This document shows positions 30,351 to 38,303 of a stretch of DNA of 64,000 bases, one piece after another (the first letter of the stretch is position 1; the number at the start of each line of letters is the position of its first letter). The stretch is from Erwinia sp050410775 (GTDB taxonomy: Bacteria > Pseudomonadota > Gammaproteobacteria > Enterobacterales > Enterobacteriaceae). The stretch lies in NCBI RefSeq assembly GCF_050410775.1, contig NZ_CP191229.1; one strand, 5' to 3'. The notes below the pieces were generated by a model, which saw only the letters and a list, made by a program, of their open reading frames with translations, ran no database searches and was not told the DNA's origin. Made by a program: the position numbers and the translations under genes.

Positions 30351-31322
30351 TTATTTACTGCTTTTGTTATCTACCAGCACCGCCAGCAAAATGACGGCAG
30401 CTTTCACGATCATCTGGTAGTAAGACGATACACCAAGCAGGTTGAGGCCGTTATTCAGAAAGCCGAGGATCAACGCGCCAATCAGCGTCCCCATAATTCT
30501 GCCTTTGCCACCCGCCAGGCTGGTACCACCCAGCACCACGGCGGCAATAGCGTCAAGCTCATAGCCCGTGCCTGCCGTTGGCTGCGCTGAAGAAAGGCGC
30601 GCCACCTCAATGGTACCGGCCAGCGCGGCCAGCATGCCGCTGAGGGCGTAAACGATAATTTTTACCCGGTTAACGCTGATCCCGGAGAGGCGGGTTGCGG
30701 CTTCATTGCCCCCCAGCGCGTAGATGTAGCGACCCAGGCGGGTATGATGCAGCATGTACCAGGCCAGCAGGAAAACGAAGCCCATCAGCCAGATCGGCGT
30801 CGGGATACCCAGCGGACGACCAATACCAAACCAGCCAAACAGATCGGCGTTATCACTGAAGCCGGTGCTTATCGGACTGCCGTCGGTATAAACCATGGTC
30901 ACGCCACGCAGTAGCAGCATCATCACCAGCGTGGCAATAAAGGCCTGAACCTTTCCTATCGCCACAATGGTTCCGGTAAGCGCCCCGATCAGGCTGCCCA
31001 GCGCCAGCGAACCGGCCACCGCCACCAGCGCATTAACCTCCATCCCAACCAGCGAAGCGCCCACCGCACCGGTCAGCGCCAGCAGGGAGCCGACGGAAAG
31101 ATCGATCCCGGAAGTCAGAATGACCAGCGTCATGCCCACCGCCATAATGGCGTTAACCGAGGTCTGCTGGAGAATATTGAACATATTGTTCAGGGTGAAA
31201 AAGTTTGGACTCAGGCTGGAGACGATCGCGATAAGCACGATCAGTGCAATCAGCGATTTTTGTTCCAGCAGCCAGGCCTTACTGAAAATACGGTTGGCCT
31301 GAAGGGAAGGGGTGTTCATCAT
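30351..31322 (-). CDS. rbsC: Ribose ABC transporter permease RbsC
   Basis: Inner-membrane channel of the ribose importer. 323 residues with about 8-10 membrane spans and the family EAA-like loop (ALGGNEAATRLSGISVNRVK near 195-214). GIDLSVGSLLALTGAVGAS and SSYYQMIVKAAVILLAVLVD are characteristic. The start ATGATG overlaps the rbsA stop (TGA at 31321-31319), so rbsA and rbsC are coupled; either ATG may be used. Confidence 0.97.
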   Translation of the reverse strand: MMNTPSLQANRIFSKAWLLEQKSLIALIVLIAIVSSLSPNFFTLNNMFNILQQTSVNAIMAVGMTLVILTSGIDLSVGSLLALTGAVGASLVGMEVNALVAVAGSLALGSLIGALTGTIVAIGKVQAFIATLVMMLLLRGVTMVYTDGSPISTGFSDNADLFGWFGIGRPLGIPTPIWLMGFVFLLAWYMLHHTRLGRYIYALGGNEAATRLSGISVNRVKIIVYALSGMLAALAGTIEVARLSSAQPTAGTGYELDAIAAVVLGGTSLAGGKGRIMGTLIGALILGFLNNGLNLLGVSSYYQMIVKAAVILLAVLVDNKSSK

Positions 31323-32827
31323 GATGCCAGCTCCACGCTATGTTGCTTACCTACTGCCGCCGCCATCAAGACTTCCTGCGTGGCCTGTTCAATCGGGAAA
31401 TCGCCGCTCAGGCGGCCTTCGTGCATCACCAGCACGCGATCGCTCATGCCCAGCACTTCCGGCATTTCCGAGGAGACGAGAATGATGCTCAGCCCCTCTT
31501 CTTTAAACTGATTGATTAACTGATAAATTTCTTTCTTCGCGCCAACGTCCACGCCGCGGGTCGGCTCATCCAGTATCAGCACTTTTGGTCTTGTCATCAG
31601 CCCGCGCGCGATAGCCACCTTCTGCTGATTTCCGCCGGAGAGAAGCCCGATAGGCTGATCCATTGAGGGCGTTTTGACGTTAAACAGTTTGATAAAGTCG
31701 CTGACGGCGAGCTGCTCCTCAGCGTGCTTAAGCCTGCCGCCGCCGTGGCTGAAATAGGCCAGCGCGGTCAGTGACATGTTTTCCTTTACTGACATACCGA
31801 GCACCAGCCCGTCGCGCTTGCGGTCCTCTGAGATATAGACGATGCCGTTCAGCAATCCTTCTTCCGGAGTACGGTTAGTGAGTTCGCTTCCCTCAAGGAG
31901 GACCTGCCCGGCGCTGCGCGGCAGTGCGCCGTAGATGACTTTCATCAACTCGGTGCGGCCAGCGCCCATCAGTCCGGCCACGCCGAGGATTTCGCCCTTG
32001 CGCAGGGAAAAGCTGACGTTATCTACGCCCGGGCCGCTGAGATTTTCAATCTGAAGGCGGACCTCGCCAGGCGCTTTATCCAGTCGCGGATACTGCTCTT
32101 CCAGCTTACGACCCACCATCATTTCAATCAGCGAGTCCTCGCTGAGGCTGACCACCTCACGCTCGGCAATAAACTGACCATCGCGGAAAATAGTAACGTC
32201 ATCGCAGATCTCAAATATTTCTTTCATGCGGTGAGAGATGTAAACAATGCCGCATCCCTGCGCTTTCAGTTCCCGGATCACGCGAAACAGCGATGCCGTT
32301 TCAGTATCGGTCAGCGCATCGGTCGGCTCGTCCATCACAATCACTTTGGACTGGTAGCTGAGTACTTTGGCGATTTCGACCATCTGCTGATCGCCAATAG
32401 AGAGGTCGCCCACCAGTTTGTGGCTGTTAAAACGCAGGTTTAGCCGTTTAAGCAATACGTCAGCTTCAGCGTGCATTTTCTTCCACTGAATGCGGCCAAA
32501 CCCATTCACAAACTCCCGGCCAAGAAAGATATTTTCCGCGATAGAGAGCTGCGGGATCAGGTTAAGTTCCTGATGAATAATGCCGATACCGGCTTCCTGT
32601 GACGCTTTTGGCCCGCTGAATGAGGTTTCATTCCCGAGCCATTTCACCGAGCCGGCATCACGCGCATAAATGCCCGTCATCACCTTCATCATGGTGGATT
32701 TCCCGGCGCCGTTTTCGCCCACCAGCGCCATAACGCGGCCGGGATAAACGTTCAGCGCGGCGCCTGAAAGCGCCTTTACGCCGGGAAAGGATTTCTCAAT
32801 GCCTTGCAGTTGCAGTAAAGGTTGCAT
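31319..32827 (-). CDS. rbsA: Ribose ABC transporter ATPase RbsA
   Basis: Dual-domain ATPase that powers RbsBC. 502 residues. First cassette: Walker A GENGAGKST at 37-45, signature LSIGDQQMVEIAK, Walker B VIVMDEPTDAL. Second cassette: degenerate Walker A GLMGAGRTE, signature LSGGNQQKVAIARGL, Walker B VLILDEPTRGVD. The asymmetry is normal for this family. Six bases follow rbsD; the stop overlaps rbsC. Confidence 0.97.
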   Translation of the reverse strand: MQPLLQLQGIEKSFPGVKALSGAALNVYPGRVMALVGENGAGKSTMMKVMTGIYARDAGSVKWLGNETSFSGPKASQEAGIGIIHQELNLIPQLSIAENIFLGREFVNGFGRIQWKKMHAEADVLLKRLNLRFNSHKLVGDLSIGDQQMVEIAKVLSYQSKVIVMDEPTDALTDTETASLFRVIRELKAQGCGIVYISHRMKEIFEICDDVTIFRDGQFIAEREVVSLSEDSLIEMMVGRKLEEQYPRLDKAPGEVRLQIENLSGPGVDNVSFSLRKGEILGVAGLMGAGRTELMKVIYGALPRSAGQVLLEGSELTNRTPEEGLLNGIVYISEDRKRDGLVLGMSVKENMSLTALAYFSHGGGRLKHAEEQLAVSDFIKLFNVKTPSMDQPIGLLSGGNQQKVAIARGLMTRPKVLILDEPTRGVDVGAKKEIYQLINQFKEEGLSIILVSSEMPEVLGMSDRVLVMHEGRLSGDFPIEQATQEVLMAAAVGKQHSVELAS

Positions 32828-32833
32828 AGAGCC

Positions 32834-33253
32834 TCAAAAGGTCACGCCAGCGGAGAGGATAACGTTCGCGTAGGGAGAGCATTCTCCGCTGCGGATCACG
32901 CCCTGACTGCGCTGGGTTTGCTGTTTGAATTCGCTGTGGCTGACGTACTGAATCGAAAGGGTGTTTCCCTGGTGCTGTTGCAATAAATCGAGCAGGGCTA
33001 ACAGCTCGCTATGGAGTTGTGGATTATGTGACTTAATCTCTTCCGCGATGATGGCGCTTTCTACCTGCATCTCTTCCGTTACCGTTTTCACCACCTGCAT
33101 AAAGCTGGGGATACCCTGAGTCAGCGCCAGGTCGATGCGCTGTGGTCCGGCGGGAACAGGCAAGCCTGCATCGCCAATTACCAGACTGTCGGTATGCCCA
33201 AGGCGGGAAACCAGGGCCGAAATTTCTGAATTCAGTAAGCTGCCTTTTTTCAT
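32834..33253 (-). CDS. rbsD: D-ribose pyranase RbsD
   Basis: Interconverts beta-pyranose and beta-furanose forms of ribose so that RbsK can use it. 139 residues, the usual length. MKKGSLLNSEISALVSRLGHTDSLVIGDAGLPVP contains the catalytic His20 region; the C-terminus SGECSPYANVILSAGVTF is conserved. First gene of rbsDACBKR, directly after the RbsR-controlled promoter. Confidence 0.97.
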   Translation of the reverse strand: MKKGSLLNSEISALVSRLGHTDSLVIGDAGLPVPAGPQRIDLALTQGIPSFMQVVKTVTEEMQVESAIIAEEIKSHNPQLHSELLALLDLLQQHQGNTLSIQYVSHSEFKQQTQRSQGVIRSGECSPYANVILSAGVTF

Positions 33254-33265
33254 CTTTCACTCCAG

Positions 33266-33281
33266 AGCGAAACGTTTCGCT
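33266..33281 (-). promoter_or_regulatory. RbsR operator O1
   Basis: Perfect 16-bp palindrome AGCGAAACGTTTCGCT, just downstream of the predicted start of rbsD transcription and before the rbsD ribosome site. Confidence 0.9.
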
Positions 33282-33287
33282 ACCGGG

Positions 33288-33315
33288 AGTGTATCCACGG
33301 TTAAGGTGAAAACAA
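33288..33315 (-). promoter_or_regulatory. Predicted rbs promoter
   Basis: -35 TTGTTT (33310-33315), 16-base spacer, -10 TACACT (33288-33293) on the minus strand; start near 33281, at the edge of O1. A CRP half-site TGTGATC (33333-33339) lies upstream. Confidence 0.6.
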
Positions 33316-33342
33316 TGAGTTGTTGGTGGAAATGTGATCGCT

Positions 33343-33358
33343 ATCGAAACGTTTCGCT
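33343..33358 (-). promoter_or_regulatory. Second RbsR operator
   Basis: ATCGAAACGTTTCGCT with a perfect 12-bp core, centred 77 bp from O1 (about seven helical turns), so DNA looping by RbsR is possible. It adjoins the CRP half-site. Confidence 0.75.
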
Positions 33359-33432
33359 CGCGGGTGACGCAGGTTTGACTTAGGGAAGGAACAACGCCAT
33401 TTAAGAAAGGATTAGCGTGACTGAAAGCCACA

Positions 33433-33480
33433 TAAAAGCGCCACGGCAGGAAGCTTACTCCATGCCGTGGCGCTTTCTTT
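33433..33480. terminator. Hairpin terminator after ygiW
   Basis: AAAAGCGCCACGGCA pairs with TGCCGTGGCGCTTT across 14 bases. T-rich on both strands (TTTCTTT plus; CTTTTATG minus). It insulates ygiW from the rbs control region. Confidence 0.75.
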
Positions 33481-33509
33481 AGCGGCAACCCTGTTACCGC
33501 CAGTCAGCC

Positions 33510-33908
33510 TTACTTCTGTACTTTTCTGATCTGCTTCACATCAAGTTCGATCGAGTTAAAATCTTTATCCAGCTTGCCCTGAAGCTCCACGTTATCAGAG
33601 GGAGAGATGTTCTGGCCGTCCCAGCGCTTATCATCAATTTCGACGGTCATTGTGCCGGTCGCATCACGGAACATATATTCTTCATCTCCCACACGCTTTT
33701 CAATGCTCCCGCGCATCGTAACCCAGGCATCATCTTTCATATCCTGAGCCTGCTTGATGGTCGCTACAGTGCCGTTAGGACCACTGAATCCACCTTGCTG
33801 TGCCTGGGTCGCTGGAGCGCTCGGGTCAACAAAGCCTCCATTCTGAGCCGCGAGAACCGGTGTGGAAACCAGGGCAGTAACAGCTAACAGAGCAGCATAC
33901 TTTTTCAT
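33510..33908 (-). CDS. ygiW: Periplasmic OB-fold stress protein YgiW/VisP
   Basis: BOF-family (DUF388) protein; relatives bind small ligands or peptidoglycan and protect against peroxide and cationic agents. 132 residues from ATG 33908 (AGGTGA upstream). A signal peptide of about 20 residues (KK, ALLAVTALVSTPVLAA) is followed by two GGF repeats and an OB fold with TWVTMRGSIEKRVGDEEYMFRDATG-type strands, ending IELDVKQIRKVQK. Divergent from qseBC as in E. coli, with which it is coregulated there. Confidence 0.93.
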   Translation of the reverse strand: MKKYAALLAVTALVSTPVLAAQNGGFVDPSAPATQAQQGGFSGPNGTVATIKQAQDMKDDAWVTMRGSIEKRVGDEEYMFRDATGTMTVEIDDKRWDGQNISPSDNVELQGKLDKDFNSIELDVKQIRKVQK

Positions 33909-33970
33909 CGCATTCACCTTTTTTTCCTGGAGAGGCGGCACTATTTGCCGCGCAGTTCGGGTTTTTCAGC

Positions 33971-34007
33971 CTTAATTACAGCATAACTTTCTTAAGAGGA
34001 TCTTAAC
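33971..34007. promoter_or_regulatory. QseB/PmrA-type direct-repeat site
   Basis: CTTAAG-AGGAT-CTTAAC at 33991-34007 fits the (C/T)TTAA-N6-(C/T)TTAA direct repeat bound by PmrA-like regulators, and a third CTTAAT lies at 33971-33976. It sits between divergent ygiW and qseB, so autoregulation of qseBC with ygiW is likely. Sequence inference. Confidence 0.6.
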
Positions 34008-34128
34008 GGCCTCCGCCTGAGGTTCCCTTTTCTCTGAATTGCCGGAAATGCCTGAAAACCAACACGCCAGACTGTACAACGCCGCGTTCTGTTTCGTATA
34101 AAGCCAGTAACCACATAAGGAAAATAAG

Positions 34129-34791
34129 ATGCGTATTTTAGTCATTGAGGACGACAGGCTGATCGGCGACGGCATCAAGGCCGGCCTGAATAAGATGGGA
34201 TTTAGCGTGGACTGGTTTACGCAGGGCAATGAAGGCATGCACGCCCTGCCTGCCGCCGCCTATGATGCCGTGGTACTTGATCTGAGCCTGCCCGAAATCG
34301 ACGGGCTGGATATATTACGTCACTGGCGGCAACAGGGGCAGGATATTCCGGTACTGATCCTGACGGCAAGAGATGCGCTGGAGCAGCGGGTAACGGGTCT
34401 TCAGCTGGGGGCCGACGACTATCTCTGTAAACCCTTCGCCCTGAGCGAAGTGGCAGCCCGCCTTCAGGCGCTGATCCGCCGCCGTCACGGTCAGCTTCAG
34501 CCCACCCTCCGTCACGGCAAGCTGATCATGGAAACCGTATCGCAAACGGTCACCCTGGAGGGCGAAATTGTCGCGCTGAAAGCCCGTGAGCTGGCGCTGC
34601 TGACGCTGTTTTTAATGAACCCCGGTCGCGTGCTGACCCGGGCTCAGCTTGAGGAGAAGCTTTACGGCTGGGAGGAAGATGTCTCCAGTAATGCCGTGGA
34701 AGTGCATATCCACCATCTGCGTAAAAAACTGGGCAGCCCGTTTATCCGGACGGTGCATGGCGTGGGCTATACGCTGGGAGAGGCAAATTGA
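34129..34791 (+). CDS. qseB: Response regulator QseB
   Basis: OmpR/PhoB-family regulator paired with QseC. 220 residues. Receiver with acidic pocket EDD (7-9), phosphoacceptor Asp51 (VVLDLSLPEIDG), Thr in LILTARDA and Lys in CKPFAL. The winged-helix C-terminus contains RVLTRAQLEEKLYGWEED, VEVHIHHLRKKLG and FIRTVHGVGYTLGE, as in QseB. The ribosome site is AAGGAAAA. It overlaps qseC by four bases (TTGA). In E. coli this pair and ygiW lie far away, near parC; here they sit between rbsD and kup. Confidence 0.95.
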   Translation: MRILVIEDDRLIGDGIKAGLNKMGFSVDWFTQGNEGMHALPAAAYDAVVLDLSLPEIDGLDILRHWRQQGQDIPVLILTARDALEQRVTGLQLGADDYLCKPFALSEVAARLQALIRRRHGQLQPTLRHGKLIMETVSQTVTLEGEIVALKARELALLTLFLMNPGRVLTRAQLEEKLYGWEEDVSSNAVEVHIHHLRKKLGSPFIRTVHGVGYTLGEAN

Positions 34792-36134
34792 ATCATCAGA
34801 GTTTACGCCTGCGCCTGATGCTGGGTTTTCTCCTGCTGACGCTGATCGGCTGGGGAACCGCCAGCGTGAGTTCCTGGTGGCAGACAAAGCACAAAATCAA
34901 TGAACTGTTTGATACGCAGCAGATGCTTTTCGCCAAACGCCTGGTGACGATGAATCCGGAGCAATTAAGCCGTGACCCGCTTACGCTGCCCAAGACAAAA
35001 CAGTTGCTCAGAGACCACCGGGGCGAACAGGAGGATGACGCGCTGGCCTTCGCCGTTTTCACTCATGACGGCAAAATGGTGATGAACGACGGTGATAACG
35101 GGAAAGATTTCATTTTCGACTCTACGCGTAACGGCTTTACCGACGGCATGTTAAAGGGTGATGACGATCTGTGGCGCATGGTCTGGCTCAGCACGCCGGA
35201 TAAAAGGTTCGTTATCGTCGTTGGTCAGGAGTGGGAATACCGTGATGATATGACCCGCGATATTGTGCAAACCAGTCAGTTTCCCTGGCTGATAGCGCTG
35301 CCGTTAATGCTGCTGCTGCTGCTCTGGCTCGTCACTCATGAACTCGCGCCGCTGAAACGGATTGCGCATCAGCTCCGCGCACGATCGCCAGAGGATGGCA
35401 CGCCGCTGACGACGCGTCGTTTGCCTCAGGAGGTGCGTCCGCTGGTGGACGAACTGAACGCGCTGTTCGCCCGTATCGGTGAGATGCTCAGCCGGGAGCG
35501 GCGCTTTACCTCTGATGCCGCCCACGAACTGCGAAGCCCGCTCGCCGCGCTGAAAGTACAGACGGAGGTGGCTCAGCTGGCGCATGACGATGAGGCGATG
35601 CGAAACCATGCGCTGCGCAATCTTGATACCGGCATCGATCGCGCTAGCCGGCTGGTGGACCAATTGCTGACGCTCTCAAGGCTGGATGCGGAGAAATCCC
35701 TGGAGATGCAGCCCGTCGATTTGCAACAGCTTCTCCAGCAATCGGTGATCGATCATTACGGGAAGTCCCAGGCCGCCGGGGTAAATATCATTCTTGAGGC
35801 CCCTGATAAGCCCGTGATCAGACAGGGACAACCTACACTGCTGGCGCTGATGGTACGCAATCTGGTGGATAACGCCATTCGCTACAGCCCACCGGGTGGT
35901 GAGGTGTGGCTAATGCTCGGACCAGGGCAGTTTCAGGTGATGAACTCTGGTGATGGCCTCAGCCGGGAGGCGCTGGAACGTATCGGTGAACGCTTCTACC
36001 GCCCGCCGGGGCAGGAGAAATCGGGAAGCGGGCTTGGCCTCTCTATCGTCAGCCAGATCGCCCGGCTGCATGCGATGGAAGTAAGCGTTGAAGCACCTGT
36101 GGAAGGCGAATTTATGGTCAGGGTAAGCTGGTAA
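34788..36134 (+). CDS. qseC: Sensor histidine kinase QseC
   Basis: Membrane kinase of the QseBC system; the homologue responds to AI-3/catecholamines and also handles cross-talk with PmrB. 448 residues, start TTG overlapping the qseB stop, GGAGAGG upstream. First membrane span about 11-28 (MLGFLLLTLIGWGTASVS), periplasmic domain to about 160, second span near 165-183, HAMP-like linker, H-box DAAHELRSPLAAL with His246, N box VRNLVDNAIRYSPPGG, and G2 SGSGLGLSIVSQIARLH. A bidirectional terminator follows. Confidence 0.95.
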   Translation: MNHQSLRLRLMLGFLLLTLIGWGTASVSSWWQTKHKINELFDTQQMLFAKRLVTMNPEQLSRDPLTLPKTKQLLRDHRGEQEDDALAFAVFTHDGKMVMNDGDNGKDFIFDSTRNGFTDGMLKGDDDLWRMVWLSTPDKRFVIVVGQEWEYRDDMTRDIVQTSQFPWLIALPLMLLLLLWLVTHELAPLKRIAHQLRARSPEDGTPLTTRRLPQEVRPLVDELNALFARIGEMLSRERRFTSDAAHELRSPLAALKVQTEVAQLAHDDEAMRNHALRNLDTGIDRASRLVDQLLTLSRLDAEKSLEMQPVDLQQLLQQSVIDHYGKSQAAGVNIILEAPDKPVIRQGQPTLLALMVRNLVDNAIRYSPPGGEVWLMLGPGQFQVMNSGDGLSREALERIGERFYRPPGQEKSGSGLGLSIVSQIARLHAMEVSVEAPVEGEFMVRVSW

Positions 36135-36147
36135 ACCTGCTGCCTGC

Positions 36148-36180
36148 ACAAATTAAAGGGCCACAGGCCCTTTAATTTGT
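36148..36180. terminator. Bidirectional terminator between qseC and kup
   Basis: Perfect 15-bp stem with a 3-base loop ACA. The core AAAGGGCC/GGCCCTTT lies inside AATT-rich arms, so it is A-run then T-run on both strands. It serves both convergent genes, touching the kup stop. Confidence 0.92.
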
Positions 36181-38048
36181 CAGATTTCAACCTGGGTACC
36201 CAGCTCAATCACCCGGTTAGGCGGAATTTCAAACTGGTCGGGCGCCCGCAGGGCGTTCTTTTGCAGCGTGACGAAAAGCTTGCCGCGCAGCCGCAAATAC
36301 CAGGGACGCTTGCCGATGATCAGCGACTCATGGGACATAAAGAAAGAGGTTTCCATCATCCGGCAGTTCAGCCCCTCCAGCCCGCAGCGATGGAAAATCT
36401 CTTCCATATTGGGTGTCTCCCGCCAGCCGTAACTCGCTACTACCCGCCAGAAGGTCGGCGACAGTTGCTCAATAGTGACACGCCGGATGTTATGCACGTA
36501 GGGCGCATCTTCGTTACGCAGCGTCAGCAGCACGACGCGCTCATGCAGCACTTTGTTATGCTTCAGATTATGCAGCATCGCAAAGGGGATAACGTTAAGC
36601 GCCCGCGACATATAAACGGCGGTACCGGGAACGCGAACCGGCGGAGATTTCTCCAGCGAGACGATCATCGCGTCAAGCGAGTTACCGTGTTCATGCATAC
36701 GACGCAGCAGGCGGAAGCGCTCGCTTTTCCAGGTCGTCATCACGATAAACATCATCAGCGCCAGGCAGAGCGGCAGCCAGCCGCCGGAGAACACCTTGAC
36801 CAGATTCGCGGAGAACAGCGACACGTCGATGCACAGCATCACTGCCAGAATCCCCAGCACCAGATAGCGGTTCCAGTGCCAGTTTTTTATCGCCACTGTA
36901 GTACAGAGGATCGCCGTCAGCACCATCGTACCGGTAACCGCAATGCCGTAGGCGGCGGCCAGATTACTGGAGTGCTGGAAGGCAATAATCACCACCACCA
37001 CGGAAAAATAGAGCAGCCAGTTAATCACCGGAATATAAATCTGACCAGACTCCTCTTCTGAGGTGTGAACGATGCGCATCGGCGGCAGATAACCCAGGCG
37101 AACCGCCTGGCGGGTCAGCGAAAAGACGCCTGAAATAACGGCCTGTGAGGCGATAACGGTGGCCAGCGTTGCCAGCATCAGCATCGGGATTAGCGCCCAT
37201 TCGGGTGCCAGCAGGAAGAACGGGTTTTTAATCGCTTCGGGATGTCTGAGCAGCAGCGCGCCCTGCCCGAAGTAGTTCAAAACCAGTGAAGGCAGAACCA
37301 CAATAAACCAGGCCAGACGAATCGGGAACTTACCGAAATGCCCCATATCCGCATAGAGCGCTTCCACGCCCGTAATCGCCAGCACCACAGCCCCCAGCGC
37401 AAAGAAAGAGACTTCCTTATATTCCATGAAAAAATGCATCGCCCAGTAAGGATTAAGCGCATGCAATATGTCGGGATTAGCCAGAATACTGCGGGCGCCC
37501 AGCACTGCCAGTACCAGAAACCACAGCAGCATAACCGGCGCAAACAGTTTGCCGACAATGCCGGTGCCGTGTTTCTGAATAATAAACAGCAGCGTCAGCA
37601 CGGCTATCGCAAGCGGGACGATCCAGGCGTCGAGATGGGGGGCGGCGATCTCCAGCCCTTCAATGGCCGAAAGAACCGAGACGGCCGGCGTGATGACCAC
37701 CTCACCGTAAAAAAAGCTGCCGCCTGTCAGTCCCATAATCACCAGGATTGCCGTGGCTCGCGATCCGATATTACGGCCGGCCAGCGACATCAGGGTCAGA
37801 ATACCCCCTTCTCCGGCGTTGTCGGCGCGCATCACGTAGCTGATGTACTTAAGAGAAACGACCAGAATCAGCAGCCAGAAGATCAGCGAAAGAAAACCGT
37901 AAACCGCATCGCGTTCAACGCCGAAGCCGAACTGCCCGGACAGGCATTCCCGCAGCGTGTAAAGCGGGCTGGTGCCGATATCGCCATACACCACGCCGAT
38001 TGCCGCCAGGGTTACCGTACCGAGCGACTGCTTCTTATCAGAACTCAT
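36180..38048 (-). CDS. kup: Low-affinity potassium transporter Kup (TrkD)
   Basis: K+:H+ symporter of the KUP/HAK family, important at low pH. 622 residues, identical in length to E. coli Kup. About 12 membrane helices occupy residues 12-430, starting with LAAIGVVYGDIGTSPLYTLRE, the family signature. The rest is a cytosolic domain including VPGTAVYMSRA and LSPTFWRVVASYGWRETP, ending ALRAPDQFEIPPNRVIELG. Between kup and ravA (38049-38303) I see no further gene. Confidence 0.98.
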   Translation of the reverse strand: MSSDKKQSLGTVTLAAIGVVYGDIGTSPLYTLRECLSGQFGFGVERDAVYGFLSLIFWLLILVVSLKYISYVMRADNAGEGGILTLMSLAGRNIGSRATAILVIMGLTGGSFFYGEVVITPAVSVLSAIEGLEIAAPHLDAWIVPLAIAVLTLLFIIQKHGTGIVGKLFAPVMLLWFLVLAVLGARSILANPDILHALNPYWAMHFFMEYKEVSFFALGAVVLAITGVEALYADMGHFGKFPIRLAWFIVVLPSLVLNYFGQGALLLRHPEAIKNPFFLLAPEWALIPMLMLATLATVIASQAVISGVFSLTRQAVRLGYLPPMRIVHTSEEESGQIYIPVINWLLYFSVVVVIIAFQHSSNLAAAYGIAVTGTMVLTAILCTTVAIKNWHWNRYLVLGILAVMLCIDVSLFSANLVKVFSGGWLPLCLALMMFIVMTTWKSERFRLLRRMHEHGNSLDAMIVSLEKSPPVRVPGTAVYMSRALNVIPFAMLHNLKHNKVLHERVVLLTLRNEDAPYVHNIRRVTIEQLSPTFWRVVASYGWRETPNMEEIFHRCGLEGLNCRMMETSFFMSHESLIIGKRPWYLRLRGKLFVTLQKNALRAPDQFEIPPNRVIELGTQVEI

Positions 38049-38303
38049 AGATTTGTCTTTTGCTGGGGGCCGCTGATACAGAATGGCGTACCGACTATCT
38101 GGCCATCAAAAAGCGCACAGTATGCATGATTCATTGCTGATGCCTACCCTTAATTAGTATGGGGGAAGGGGGACAAGGATCCAGGTCAAGCTTTGACACG
38201 AAAAAAGCTGACGTTAATCAACTCTTTCAAGCATCATAGCCAGTAGTGTTTGCGCTCGCCAGTTACCCTCTGGCCTGACCGTCGAAGAGGAAGATACCTT
38301 ATT

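Noticed and set aside
33033..33488. 151-codon minus-strand frame across the rbsD start and promoter
   Set aside because: It runs through the RbsR operators and the promoter in a frame other than rbsD; incompatible with their roles.
36177..37061. 294-codon His/Gln-rich frame opposite kup
   Set aside because: Composition is that of a reverse-complement frame of membrane-protein codons; Kup on the other strand is certain.
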